Positions 1-9,138 of a stretch of DNA of 64,000 nucleotides are shown here, one piece after another. The notes below the pieces were generated by a model that had not been told where the DNA came from, ran no database searches, and saw only the letters and a list, made by a program, of their open reading frames with translations. The translations under genes were made by a program, and so were the position numbers. Every line of letters begins with the position of its first letter. Position 1 is the first letter of the stretch. This DNA is from JAJISG01 sp964347345 (GTDB lineage Archaea; Thermoplasmatota; Thermoplasmata; RBG-16-68-12; JAJISG01), in NCBI GenBank assembly GCA_964347345.1, contig CAYFYB010000004.1, positions 1-64,000 on the forward strand, read 5' to 3'.

Positions 1-66
1 GGCCAACGGCGCAGCCCTTAGGAGGCTGTCCTCAGTGGTTCGCAGGTTCAAATCCTGCCCTCCGCA
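1..66 (+). tRNA. tRNA-Leu(UAG), 5' end cut by window edge
   Basis: The 3' part of a tRNA is visible. The anticodon stem is 12-16/24-28 with a 7-base loop whose anticodon is TAG at 19-21. A 13-base extended variable region follows (29-41), then the T stem 42-46/54-58 with loop TTCAAAT. The acceptor 3' strand is 59-65 and the discriminator A66. The UAG anticodon and long variable arm both indicate leucine. The acceptor 5' strand and most of the D arm lie outside the window, so pairing of the acceptor cannot be checked. CCA is not encoded. Confidence 0.9.
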
Positions 67-396
67 CTTGCTTTGGAAGCAGACGCCGAACGGTAGTAGG
101 CTCGGTGTCCCTCGTTGACAGAAGAACCCCTCGGAATCCCGACCCGAAAGAGCATCTCCACGGTGAAGAAACGCAGGTTGGAGACTGCAAATCCACCCTT
201 ATGCTGCTGACTTCTCTCCTCCTGGGAGCCTACCTTCGCTTGAAGTATTGGTTGGACCACTACTTGGCGTCGCCAGAGCAAGGACCGCGCCAAAGAATGA
301 GTTGATTCTGCCACTGACAAAGTATTCTGATCTTGGACGTGCTCTGATTCCCCCCGGGATCTCTTCAAGGGAGACCTACATCGCGACGATGTTCTC
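67..396. other. 330-base intergenic region, no gene recognised
   Basis: This stretch lies between tRNA-Leu and the 3' end of the minus-strand PKD gene. Short open frames exist on both strands but have no ribosome site, no TATA box at a useful distance and no family resemblance. I see no repeat or clear terminator hairpin. Confidence 0.5.
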
Positions 397-2649
397 TCAT
401 TCCTTGGGAGCCCTGGCCTTCTTCGCTATTAGATAGGCGAAGTAGCCTACAACGGCCAAGGCAACTGCGAGGGCAGAGATTACCCCGATGAAGATGTAGA
501 GGAGGTTTCGCGTCTGGCTAATCTCGCCCTTCAGGGATTCCAAGGCCTGCTCCAGCGCACCAGCTGATGGAGGTGGTTCCGAGATGAGGACTGTCTCGGT
601 AGCGGTAACTTCATTGCCCTCTCCGTCACTTACTGTCAGATCGACGGTGTAAGTACCCGGAGACTGGTAGTAGTGGGTCACAATGGGGCCACCAGTTACC
701 TGGGTTCCGTCGCCAAGGTCCCAGGCATAGCCTAGTGTGATGCCGGGCTCCCGACTTGTGCCAGATCCCACTATGGTTACATTGAAAGCGTCATCGTAGA
801 TGACGTCCACTTCGACGATCTTCGGTCCGATATCTAGGACGGTCACCGTAGTGGTATCGGTGTCCACGAGACCATTGTCATCCACAACCGTGAGCAAAAC
901 GCTGTAAGTGCCATCATGCATGAAGGTATGGGCCGTCTTACTCCCGTATCCCAGCTTCCCGTCTCCAAAGTCCCATATCCACTGGCTGACTTGACCGTCG
1001 GGATCGGCAGACCCCGTTCCATCCACCGTCAGGGGCAAACTCTCGGTCACGGTGTAGGGTCCACCAGTGGACGCGGTCGGTGGCTGTCCCGTCACATGGA
1101 GGTCGCCAAATGCGATATCGAAATCGCCATCTCCATCGTCCACGACGAGGCTGAAGGCAAAGTGTCCATAGGTGTCCACAGTTCGCGACACGTTCAGACC
1201 GGTTGCGTTTGTACCGTCCTCGAAGTACCAAGTGTGTTGAACCACATCAAGGCTACCCATGTCTGTGTGGCCCGAGGCGAACTGGACGACCTCTCCGACT
1301 TGTGAGGAACCTGGTACAGTCAGATCAGTGATGCTCGGTGCGGCATTCTTAACGCCCACGTAAACCTCCTCCACCATATACGGATCTCCTAGGTGCAGAG
1401 CTGTTACCCTGACGAGGAACCTGTCTTCGTCCGTGTACGTATGGTTTACGCTTACGCCTGAATCGGTATTTCCGTCTCCGAATTCCCAGTCATAGGTCAG
1501 TTCCTCAGGGGGGACCGGGACTGCTGCTGGATCTGGTATGTTGAAGACGAAATCGACTGGTTGACCTTCAACTGGGCGCAGAGGGGAAAACTCCGCATCC
1601 CCCCATTCAATCCTACTCAGTTTCGATACCGAATCGATAAGATTGAAGGGGTCGAGGTTGCACACGACGTCCTTACGCACGACTTGTCGCTCGCTCCAAC
1701 GACTGCCGTCCTCAAGGTCGACGAAGACGTTAAGCCCATAGTAGAAGGAGAAAGTGGTCTCGAAGATATGTGGAACGAGGTCCCTCTTTCCGTGGGTAAT
1801 CCTCTCCTTTTCGTCCAAGTTCTTGTCGTTAAAGTCGACAGTTCGTTCATCGATTCGCAATGTCCCTGATAAGCCGTTAATCAGGCTCTGAACTTCGTTC
1901 ACAGCGGTCGATTTCTCGAAATGGAAGACCCGGGTTGGATCGGGTGCAAAATCGTTCCAAGCGAAGGGTTCTCCAACCTCCCTCTGCTTTTCGTTAGTAT
2001 CCGTAGCGGTATCCTCTTGCACAAATGAGAAAACGCCATCATCGTAATGGCCATCCATCCGGGCTTCAATCGTTACCGTCAATGTCCCTTCGCTCTTCGC
2101 CTGAAATCTCCAAGAGAAGTCGACGTTCGCCTCGTTATCGCCGGGTATTGTGCCCGTCTTGTCAGCGGTGTGTCCGTCGTTGGTGGAAACCTCGATGGAC
2201 CAATCGCCATCTTCATTCGGTTCTCCACCAGAGTAGAACTCCACGGTACCTTCGACATAGAAAAAGTCTCCGACTTGGATGCCATTTTCGAGGTCATCTA
2301 CTATGTCGAAGGATGTTATCTCAGCAGTTGGTCTAGTCTCCTGGGCCTTGTTCGCTTGATAAAGGGATACGACATTCGCCACCAAATCTATGACCGTGAT
2401 TACTGCCGCCACCACGACCAGAGGCGCCACGTTCTGCCGGGTGGTCTGAAGCTCTTCCGAGGCCAACTCGGGATCTGCGTTTTGTGTGCCGAGTCGCAGG
2501 GGGTCTGCGTCCTGATTTCCCTCGGCCCTAGGACCTCTCCAGAAAGCTGTGACCTCCGGCATAGAGGTGGCTTCAGAAACCAAGTCTAACGAAGACACCT
2601 GGACCGCAAGAAGGAGGACGAGAACGATCGATACGGTCCTTGAGTTCAT
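397..2649 (-). CDS. PKD-repeat surface protein with C-terminal membrane anchor
   Basis: Predicted 750-residue secreted or surface protein. I start it at the ATG at 2649 because a TATA box (2671-2678) sits 22-30 bases upstream and a signal peptide begins directly (MNSRTVSIVLVLLLAV). The longer frame to 2730 would run over the promoter. A second hydrophobic stretch is at about residues 75-96. Four PKD-like beta repeats fill roughly 385-700, recognised by WEFGDG, WDFGDG and WDLGDG with following H-x-Y/F-x-x-x-G-x-Y patterns. A short coiled segment and one transmembrane helix (about 720-745) followed by a basic tail close the protein. PKD domains usually mediate binding in archaeal surface layers. 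No enzymatic domain is recognised, and residues 110-380 are unassigned. Confidence 0.85.
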   Translation of the reverse strand: MNSRTVSIVLVLLLAVQVSSLDLVSEATSMPEVTAFWRGPRAEGNQDADPLRLGTQNADPELASEELQTTRQNVAPLVVVAAVITVIDLVANVVSLYQANKAQETRPTAEITSFDIVDDLENGIQVGDFFYVEGTVEFYSGGEPNEDGDWSIEVSTNDGHTADKTGTIPGDNEANVDFSWRFQAKSEGTLTVTIEARMDGHYDDGVFSFVQEDTATDTNEKQREVGEPFAWNDFAPDPTRVFHFEKSTAVNEVQSLINGLSGTLRIDERTVDFNDKNLDEKERITHGKRDLVPHIFETTFSFYYGLNVFVDLEDGSRWSERQVVRKDVVCNLDPFNLIDSVSKLSRIEWGDAEFSPLRPVEGQPVDFVFNIPDPAAVPVPPEELTYDWEFGDGNTDSGVSVNHTYTDEDRFLVRVTALHLGDPYMVEEVYVGVKNAAPSITDLTVPGSSQVGEVVQFASGHTDMGSLDVVQHTWYFEDGTNATGLNVSRTVDTYGHFAFSLVVDDGDGDFDIAFGDLHVTGQPPTASTGGPYTVTESLPLTVDGTGSADPDGQVSQWIWDFGDGKLGYGSKTAHTFMHDGTYSVLLTVVDDNGLVDTDTTTVTVLDIGPKIVEVDVIYDDAFNVTIVGSGTSREPGITLGYAWDLGDGTQVTGGPIVTHYYQSPGTYTVDLTVSDGEGNEVTATETVLISEPPPSAGALEQALESLKGEISQTRNLLYIFIGVISALAVALAVVGYFAYLIAKKARAPKE

Positions 2650-2670
2650 ACAACCGGAAGGTGGAAGGGG

Positions 2671-2678
2671 TATAAATG
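2671..2678 (-). promoter_or_regulatory. TATA box of the PKD gene
   Basis: On the minus strand this reads ATTTATA, 22-30 bases before the ATG at 2649, implying a leaderless or nearly leaderless transcript. Confidence 0.6.
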
Positions 2679-3068
2679 ATAAATGGTAGACCTCCCCACC
2701 TCGCTGGAAGCCCAAACTGAAGAACGCCATAATGCTGTCCCCTTGGTATCCTTGGGGACACAGGGGAAAACCAGTTGAAAGTGGTCAGAGGCGGAGTGGT
2801 GGCCAGAGCGACCTAGTCCCTAGAAACGGAACCCCGCGAAGAACGTCCCTCCCCCTGCTTGGTTGAACTCGAATACAGACTCTTTGACGATGCGGCGCGG
2901 GAGTGCGAGTTTCCCTCGAAGGGATGTGCCGGTCACAGGTTCCATCTTCGGCGATGATGTGAGTTCTTCAGTCCGCTGGCCAGTACCTTGCAGGTCTACG
3001 ATGTCCACGCCCTGGAACTCAGCTTCGCACTTGCCATGAGGGCATACTCAGAATCCTCAGAAGAGATC
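2679..3068. other. About 390-base intergenic region, nothing recognised
   Basis: Between the PKD gene promoter and the 3' end of the next minus-strand gene. Short frames on both strands lack start signals and family resemblance. No RNA gene or repeat is evident. Confidence 0.45.
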
Positions 3069-4284
3069 TCAGCCCCGCCGGAAGAGACGGCGGCGACGCC
3101 TCCTTCCCTTGCCTCCTTGGGAGGCTGCTTCTTCGCCACTTCCTATGGTCACCCTGACAGAGACGCCTCTGTTGACTGCCTCCTGCAGTCGGGCACTGAG
3201 GCTCTGTAGTTCCTTCTGCCACCGCTGCGCCACCCCGATGTATACGACAACGGCAACGAGACCGGCGGCCTGGGCCGCGCCATAGAGCCGTGCGACCGTT
3301 GCAGGGGGGTTGGAGAGGAGGACCACCAGAGGTGAGAAGAGGAGCAACATGCCAAAGCTGGCGGCCAGGAGGGGTTTGTGAGGCTCGAGCTTTCCTCCGC
3401 GGGATAGAAGGGAGCGGCCCAACACGCCGAGGTATCCCAGGAGGACAACTAGGAGGACGAAGGTGGGGATGGAGGAAAGAGCCTCCCCCCCTTCGGCGGC
3501 TAGCGAGATCTCGTAGCCAATGAGGCCGGCTATCACTGACAAGTACAGGACGTCCCGCAGAAGGGGTCGGAATTGGCTCGCATGAGGATCCCGGTTTCCA
3601 CCGGCTATTCCGAGTATCCAGCTCACGGCGGGCAACACGCCGAGAAGCAAGCCGCTATTTCCAAAGACCAAGGCTACGCCCAGGGCTCCCGTCTCGTGGA
3701 GCCGGTAGTACCCCATGATGAAGCTGGCGGCGAGGCTCCCGAAGGCGATGACGGAGATGACCATAAGGCACCCTTTCCGGTCTCTCGCTTCGGTCTCCTC
3801 CTCGAGGGGTTTAGCAGCTTCTTCGGAGGCACCGAGAACCTTCGCCAGGGACCTCCAGAGGACTACGCCCATCATGAAGCCCCCGGAGAACAGCACCAGG
3901 ACGATGACGGCTGTAGACGAGAAGCCCAGGAAGGCCAGGGGGAGGGTCAGGAGGGCCCACATCCCGATGGAGGCGGTACGGGAGAGGCTGTCCATCTTGG
4001 AGGCAAGGGGGGAAGAGTGAGTGGAGTAGTGCCGTCAGGCACAGCCCGAAGCCCGCGAGGGCGGGAACAAGGCCTAGCTCGGGGAAGCCCAACAGCGCAA
4101 GGGCCACCGCGGCTCCGAGAACCACGGCCGACACTACGAGAAAGGCCCGGGTGTGCCCTTTGGTCCCGAGGACCATCCACACGAGTCGGAGCCTGAGGGC
4201 CATCGATTCCCTGAGTTTCGGGGTGCCTGTCTCATCAGTATCTTCGCTGGTGGCCTGGGCTGTTGTCTCCTCCGGTGAGGGCAT
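3069..4284 (-). pseudogene. Multi-pass membrane protein split by a frameshift in a C6 tract
   Basis: Two overlapping frames make one membrane protein. The upstream frame (ATG at 4332 or, better, 4284, since a TATATA-like element covers 4332) encodes an acidic N terminus and two hydrophobic helices up to about residue 90. It then turns into proline/arginine-rich nonsense. The downstream frame resumes helices from 4001 to 3069 and ends in a cytoplasmic tail with a run of arginines. Removing one C from the six-C tract (G4007-4012 on the plus strand) joins them into 404 residues with about ten hydrophobic segments and no stop. The family is not recognised. The break may be a sequencing error, a real mutation or, less likely, a slippery site. 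Confidence 0.7.
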
Positions 4285-4471
4285 CGTCACAGCCTCGCCA
4301 CGATCTTGCTTCTGGCGACTCCACGGTGCCATATATCAGCTCACGGTCCCGGGCAGCACGCTTCATCAAGCGGGGTGCAGTCCTTTTCCCCGCAATTTCC
4401 TGCCATGTGTATAAAGGCGCGAAGCTCGTTTTCAAACCCCGTTATCCACGTGCGCTCGCGAATGCTTCGGA

Positions 4472-4966
4472 TCAGCGGAGGATGTCCACCAGCGCTACCC
4501 GTTCCAGCACGAGGTCCATGGCCTTCTCAGGAGGCACGGTCTTGAGCTCCGTCTCCGTGATGCCATAGGCGTGAAGATGATCCGGATTCCCCTCCACCAG
4601 GGAGTCGTCTCGCACGAGACTCACCTCAGCAAGTAGGGCGTCCACATCGCCCTCATCCACGGCGAGGAGGACAAGGCGCTCTGCTCCCTCCTTGAGCCCC
4701 ATCTTCTCCATAGCCCTGGAGATCTGCCTCTCTCCCGCCGCATAGACTAGCACCTCCACCATCAGGTCTGAAGCGACGTTGCTGCCCCTGTGGAAGGCCC
4801 TCTCAGCGTGCTCCAACGCCGATAGGATGTGGTCCTCGCCAAACACCATGTCGGCGTCGAAGGCTTGGACCTGGAGGCCTACCTTCTCGGCCTCGGCCCG
4901 AAGGAGCCTGATGAACTCCTCAACGTCGCCCACGACGCCCCTGGCGCCGATCACCATAAATCCCAT
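4472..4966 (-). CDS. cgi121: KEOPS complex subunit Cgi121
   Basis: 164-residue protein matching the archaeal Cgi121 (CGI-121/TPRKB) family in length and motifs: FDADMVFGEDHILSALEHA near residues 39-57, a basic RAFHRGSN segment, and VYAAGERQISRAMEKMG about 82-98. In the KEOPS complex Cgi121 binds the 3' end of substrate tRNA and supports Kae1-Bud32-Pcc1 in making t6A37. The start at 4966 has GGAGGA about 6 bases upstream. The first 47 bases overlap the 3' end of the ClC gene in another frame, so the two are translationally coupled. It is the last gene of the Hel308-ClC-Cgi121 run; no other KEOPS gene is in the window. Confidence 0.9.
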   Translation of the reverse strand: MGFMVIGARGVVGDVEEFIRLLRAEAEKVGLQVQAFDADMVFGEDHILSALEHAERAFHRGSNVASDLMVEVLVYAAGERQISRAMEKMGLKEGAERLVLLAVDEGDVDALLAEVSLVRDDSLVEGNPDHLHAYGITETELKTVPPEKAMDLVLERVALVDILR

Positions 4967-6776
4967 GTCTCTCCTCCAGGGCCTTCCGCTGGTAGGCCCG
5001 AACGATGTCTCCGCGGGACAGGATGCCCACTAGCTTGCTAGGGTCTTCCTCCGAGACCACGGGCAAGTGCCCTACCTCGGCCACCGCCATCTTCTCGAGA
5101 GCCACCTCAAGGTCCTCCGTCGGGGTGGCAACGACGAGCTTTTGCGTCTCCACCTCTTGGACGGGATGCCTTCGTTTGCCCTCGCTAAGCGCGCGCCGAA
5201 CGTCTGAGTGGGTGATGATGCCCACCATGTGCCCTTCACCGTTCAGCACCGGAAATCCCTGATGCCCCGTCCGGTGAATCTCTCGGGCTACATCATGGAT
5301 GAGGGTGTCCTCCTTCACCGTGGCCACCTCCTTCACCATGGCGTCCTCCACGCGGATGGTCCGCAAGACGTTGAGTTCGGCCTCGGGTTCGAAGAGGATT
5401 CCCCTTCGTCGGAGGACGCCCGTATATAGGGTGTCCCTCTGGAGCAGCATCGAAACCCCGTCGGCCACGACGCAGGCGAGCATGAGGGGGAGGACAAACT
5501 TGTAGTCTCCTGTGAGTTCGAATACGATGACTATGGAGGTCAAGGTCGCCCTGCTGGCACCCGCGAAGAGGGCTCCCATCCCCACGAGGGCGTAGGCCCC
5601 GAAGGGGTTCGTGATCTCGGGATAGAGAGCGTTGAATCCCAGGCCGAGGGCACCGCCAACCATGGCGCCAATGAACAGGGAGGGGGCAAAGGCTCCCCCG
5701 CTTCCCCCTGAGCCCAGGGTGAGGCTCGTTCCCACGACTTTGAGTAGGGCCAGAGTGAGGAGCACAGCTATGCCCAGGTGTACCGCCCCCGTCCCGCCCA
5801 AGTCGCCGACTAGCGCCGCCCTGATGGTGGAGTAGCCGACGCCCATGATCTGTGGGAAGAAGATTGCCAGAGGTGCTAGTAGGCCGAGCCCCAGGGCTGG
5901 CTTGACGTACGCTGGTACATGCAGCTGGTCTAGAGCGTCGCCCACCCAAAACCGAACGCGGATCCAGAGGATGGCAGCAAAGCCACAGACCAATCCCAGG
6001 ACCACGAAGAAGGTGAGTTCGATGGGGGAGACAAAGGTGTACTCGGCCGGGAGCAAGGGCCCCGTGGTGAGGAACAATCCTGCGACGGCACTGGCGAAGA
6101 CGGCCGAGATTACGAGGGGTATGAAGGAGCGCGTTCGGAACTCCAGAAGGACCAGTTCGAGGGAGAAGACCACCCCCGCTATGGGTGCATTGAAGGTGGC
6201 GGCGATGGCCCCTGCAGCACCGCAGGCGAGCAAGATCCTCCTCGGGGTCTCAGCCAGTCTCAAAGCCTGCGCTATGGAGGAGCCCGCAGCGGCGCCGATC
6301 TGGACGATGGGACCTTCCCTGCCCGCCGATCCACCGCTGCCAATGGTGATGGCAGAGGCGAGGGACTTGAGGGCAACAACCCTGGGTCTGATATTGCCCC
6401 CCCGGGCGAGGACAGCCTCCATGACCTGAGGCGTGCCGGCCCCCTTCACCTCTGGAGCGAGGTATGTCGTGATCAAGCCCACGAGGAGGCCCCCCACCGG
6501 GAGAAGGACGAACAGGAGGAGCCTCTCCATAGTAAGGGCGGGATAGAAGTGGCCAGCGTCAAGGTTGAATATGGCCGGGTTCAGCCACGGCTCTCCGTAC
6601 GGTACCCCGCCACTGTGGAAGACCGAGAGGAAGATCCATATGAGGTAACGGAAGCCCAGGGCGATGAGGCCGGCGATGACCCCCACCAGGGCTGCGAGAC
6701 TGCTTAGGATGAGGTACTCACCCACCAATTCCCGTTTAATGTTCAGGTGAAATCTCCTGGGCGGGGCCTCTTGCAT
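4920..6776 (-). CDS. ClC-family chloride channel/transporter with CBS pair
   Basis: 618-residue integral membrane protein. The ClC core (about 15-440) shows the anion-selectivity motifs GSGGSAGREGP near residue 148 and GGSGGAFAPSLFIGA near 360. The glutamate in GREGP corresponds to the external gate, which in family members with the gate supports either H+/Cl- exchange or gated channel activity; the sequence does not decide which. Two CBS domains (about 450-510 and 525-590) form the cytoplasmic nucleotide-sensing module. It begins 41 bases downstream of Hel308 and its 3' end overlaps Cgi121 by 47 bases. The last 25 residues are basic and probably unstructured. Confidence 0.93.
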   Translation of the reverse strand: MQEAPPRRFHLNIKRELVGEYLILSSLAALVGVIAGLIALGFRYLIWIFLSVFHSGGVPYGEPWLNPAIFNLDAGHFYPALTMERLLLFVLLPVGGLLVGLITTYLAPEVKGAGTPQVMEAVLARGGNIRPRVVALKSLASAITIGSGGSAGREGPIVQIGAAAGSSIAQALRLAETPRRILLACGAAGAIAATFNAPIAGVVFSLELVLLEFRTRSFIPLVISAVFASAVAGLFLTTGPLLPAEYTFVSPIELTFFVVLGLVCGFAAILWIRVRFWVGDALDQLHVPAYVKPALGLGLLAPLAIFFPQIMGVGYSTIRAALVGDLGGTGAVHLGIAVLLTLALLKVVGTSLTLGSGGSGGAFAPSLFIGAMVGGALGLGFNALYPEITNPFGAYALVGMGALFAGASRATLTSIVIVFELTGDYKFVLPLMLACVVADGVSMLLQRDTLYTGVLRRRGILFEPEAELNVLRTIRVEDAMVKEVATVKEDTLIHDVAREIHRTGHQGFPVLNGEGHMVGIITHSDVRRALSEGKRRHPVQEVETQKLVVATPTEDLEVALEKMAVAEVGHLPVVSEEDPSKLVGILSRGDIVRAYQRKALEERHGIYGDRRQGRRGRR

Positions 6777-6817
6777 GAAGACCTTCTCTATGGGGCAAGC
6801 GGCGTCCCACCAAAAAC

Positions 6818-8974
6818 CTAACCGAAGTCGTAGAGGCCATACTGACCTCCGCGAGTCTCCTCCTCAAGCTCCTCCTCCTTCCTGCCCAGTTGCTCCAGTA
6901 TGCTCTTGGCCACAGCGGGGCCGATGGTGGGTATGCCGGCAAGCAGCCTGACGTCGACGTTTCGCAGGTCGCTTTTAGTCTTGAGTCCCCTCTCGAAGAG
7001 GGCCCTGGACCGGACGCGACCGATTCCCCTGAGGCTGACAAGATCCAGAAGCTCCTCCTTGACGCCATACCTGATCCTCGGCATCAGCCTCGCCAGGGGC
7101 TTCAGCCGGTGTCTGTTGAAGAGGCGGGCCAGCTCGTGCATGGCATAGAGCAGCCACTCTGCCATATCAACCATACGGCGGATGTCTCCTGGCCCGATTC
7201 GGAACCTCTTGGTGATCTTCTCCTCCGTCTCCTCCCCCATCCAGTCCTCCAGCATCGTCGCGGTCTTCACTTCCGCCAGGAGGAAGTCGTAGTCCTCCGT
7301 TTCAGACAGCAGCTCCTCCTCCGTGGCCTTCTCCTCCACCCACTCGTAGTCCTTCCGGCCGAGGTATAGGGTGGGCATGTCGGGGGTGGCACAGATAGCA
7401 TGGAGGTAGGAGAACGGTGTTCCTCGGTGAGGTGACTTGAGGGCGTCTCTCAGAATGACGCTGGACAAGGGGTCCACATACAGATCCGAGGTCCTCTTGC
7501 CGAAGAGTGTGGCCCTGAGGACCTCCTCCCTAATGATGAGCTCCTCCTTCTCTAGGAACTCGAGGACAGCCTCTATGCTCCCGCCGATGTAGGCCACATC
7601 CCCCTGGTGGGCGTAGAAGGTTCGCTCCATGAAGCTGTAGAGTTCCTTCTCCGTCTGGACGTGACCCGTGGCGATGGCAGCCAGCAGGTGCATCCTGAGG
7701 GCAGGCTCGCTCCCAAGCTTCGACTCGATGCTCTCGGGGCCCGAGAGGACGTAGTTCTCCAGCAGCTCCTCCACGTCCTCCTCGTAGCGGGCCAGGAGGA
7801 CCGCTTCACCATACTCATCATACTGGGGTCTACCAGCCCTCCCGCACATTTGCTTGACCTCAAGGATCGGGATGTAGCCGAAGCCTACGTTGGGGTCATA
7901 CCGGCGGACATCTCTGACAACGACACGCCTTGCAGGGAGGTTTATGCCGGCGGCCAGGGTCGGTGTTGCCGTAATGCACTTCAGCGCTCCGCCTCTGAAG
8001 AGGTCCTCTACCACCTTCCTCTGAGCGTTGGTTAGACCGGCGTTGTGGAAGGCAGTGCCAGCCTTGATGCAGCGGGCCAACCGGCTGGCAATGGACGTGG
8101 GCTCCTCCTGTCTCCCAATCATGGCATCCGCCTTCCCCGAGAGGACGCCAACGTCCTCGTCCGTCAGGTAGGGTTTTACCGCTGGTATCAGCTTCCTTGC
8201 CAGGGTCTCCGTCGACTTCCTGGTGTTGACGAAGACGAGACACTGCCCCCCTTCCCGGAGGGTGTCCCTTACGAGGGCTGACATCTCCTCAGATTCCTGA
8301 GGCACGAGCCTGTGGCTCATGTCCCAGAAGGTGATGGCACCACCGAAGTAGACCCCCTCTTTCAGAGGCACTGGCCTCCAGTCGCTCACGACGTGATGGG
8401 CATCAAGCCAGTCAGCCAGCTCCCCGGAGTTGGCAATTGTGGCGGAGAGAGCAATGATCTGCGCCCTGGGGTTCACCTGACGCAGCTTGGCCAGGGTGAC
8501 CTCGAGGGTCGGTCCCCGGTCCGGATCGTTTATCAAGTGGACCTCGTCGGCCACCACGACGGATAGTTGCTTCAGCCAGTGAGAGCGGTGTCTGAGGAGG
8601 GAGTCGGCCTTCTCAGACGTGGCGATGATGATGTCAAAACTCCTGAGGGTGGGCTCCGCGGAGTCGTAGTCTCCCATAGATAGGGCCACGCGTATGCCGA
8701 GCTGCTCAAACTCCTTCAGGTCCTCGTACTTCTCAACAGCTAGGGACCTCAGGGGGACGATGTACAGGGCCTTGCCGCCATTCATGACGGACTTGAGGAT
8801 GGCCAGATAGGCAACCAGGCTCTTCCCACTGGCGGTGGGGATGGCCAGCACGAGGTTCTTCCCTGAGAGGGCTGGGCCTATGGACTCGGCCTGGGGAGGG
8901 TAGAGCTCTGTAATGCCCTTGGCCTGCAGAATGTCAGCGATGCCCTGGTCAATTTCCAGGTCCCGGAGGAGCAT
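6818..8974 (-). CDS. hel308: Hel308 (Ski2-like) DNA helicase
   Basis: 718-residue superfamily 2 helicase, the usual length for Hel308. Visible motifs in order: Q motif YPPQAESI near 25, Walker A PTASGKS near 46, DEVH Walker B near 148, SAT motif III (LSATIANS) near 178, and QMCGRAGR motif VI near 381. The winged-helix and ratchet domains follow, and a C-terminal helix-hairpin-helix (RGIGRVRSRALFERG about 650-665, IPTIGPAVAKS about 685). Hel308 unwinds lagging strands at stalled forks in archaea. The ATG at 8974 has a minus-strand TATA-like GCTTAT 27-32 bases upstream. It shares a divergent intergenic region with the giant surface-protein gene. Confidence 0.93.
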   Translation of the reverse strand: MLLRDLEIDQGIADILQAKGITELYPPQAESIGPALSGKNLVLAIPTASGKSLVAYLAILKSVMNGGKALYIVPLRSLAVEKYEDLKEFEQLGIRVALSMGDYDSAEPTLRSFDIIIATSEKADSLLRHRSHWLKQLSVVVADEVHLINDPDRGPTLEVTLAKLRQVNPRAQIIALSATIANSGELADWLDAHHVVSDWRPVPLKEGVYFGGAITFWDMSHRLVPQESEEMSALVRDTLREGGQCLVFVNTRKSTETLARKLIPAVKPYLTDEDVGVLSGKADAMIGRQEEPTSIASRLARCIKAGTAFHNAGLTNAQRKVVEDLFRGGALKCITATPTLAAGINLPARRVVVRDVRRYDPNVGFGYIPILEVKQMCGRAGRPQYDEYGEAVLLARYEEDVEELLENYVLSGPESIESKLGSEPALRMHLLAAIATGHVQTEKELYSFMERTFYAHQGDVAYIGGSIEAVLEFLEKEELIIREEVLRATLFGKRTSDLYVDPLSSVILRDALKSPHRGTPFSYLHAICATPDMPTLYLGRKDYEWVEEKATEEELLSETEDYDFLLAEVKTATMLEDWMGEETEEKITKRFRIGPGDIRRMVDMAEWLLYAMHELARLFNRHRLKPLARLMPRIRYGVKEELLDLVSLRGIGRVRSRALFERGLKTKSDLRNVDVRLLAGIPTIGPAVAKSILEQLGRKEEELEEETRGGQYGLYDFG

Positions 8975-9000
8975 CCAGGCTCAGTATCCCGCGTGTGCCC

Positions 9001-9006
9001 ATAAGC
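9001..9006 (-). promoter_or_regulatory. TATA-like element of hel308
   Basis: Minus-strand GCTTAT lies 27-32 bases before the hel308 ATG. The divergent gene has its own TTTATGG near 9070-9077 on the plus strand, about 65 bases before its start codon, leaving room for a leader with a ribosome site. Confidence 0.4.
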
Positions 9007-9138
9007 TTTCCTTACTGTGGCCCTCTGAAGGCTTACACTTACTCCAGATTGTAGACAGGACCGGAAATTGTTTATGGGATTGGCCCTTTCCAAGGCGCGG
9101 CCAGGGGCAAGCCCTAGCCCTTGTGAAGGAGGAGTTAC

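Noticed and set aside
4001..4020. Programmed ribosomal frameshift at the C6 tract
   Set aside because: No stimulatory structure or slippery heptamer of known type can be recognised; a sequencing or real indel is simpler, so it is only listed as an alternative.
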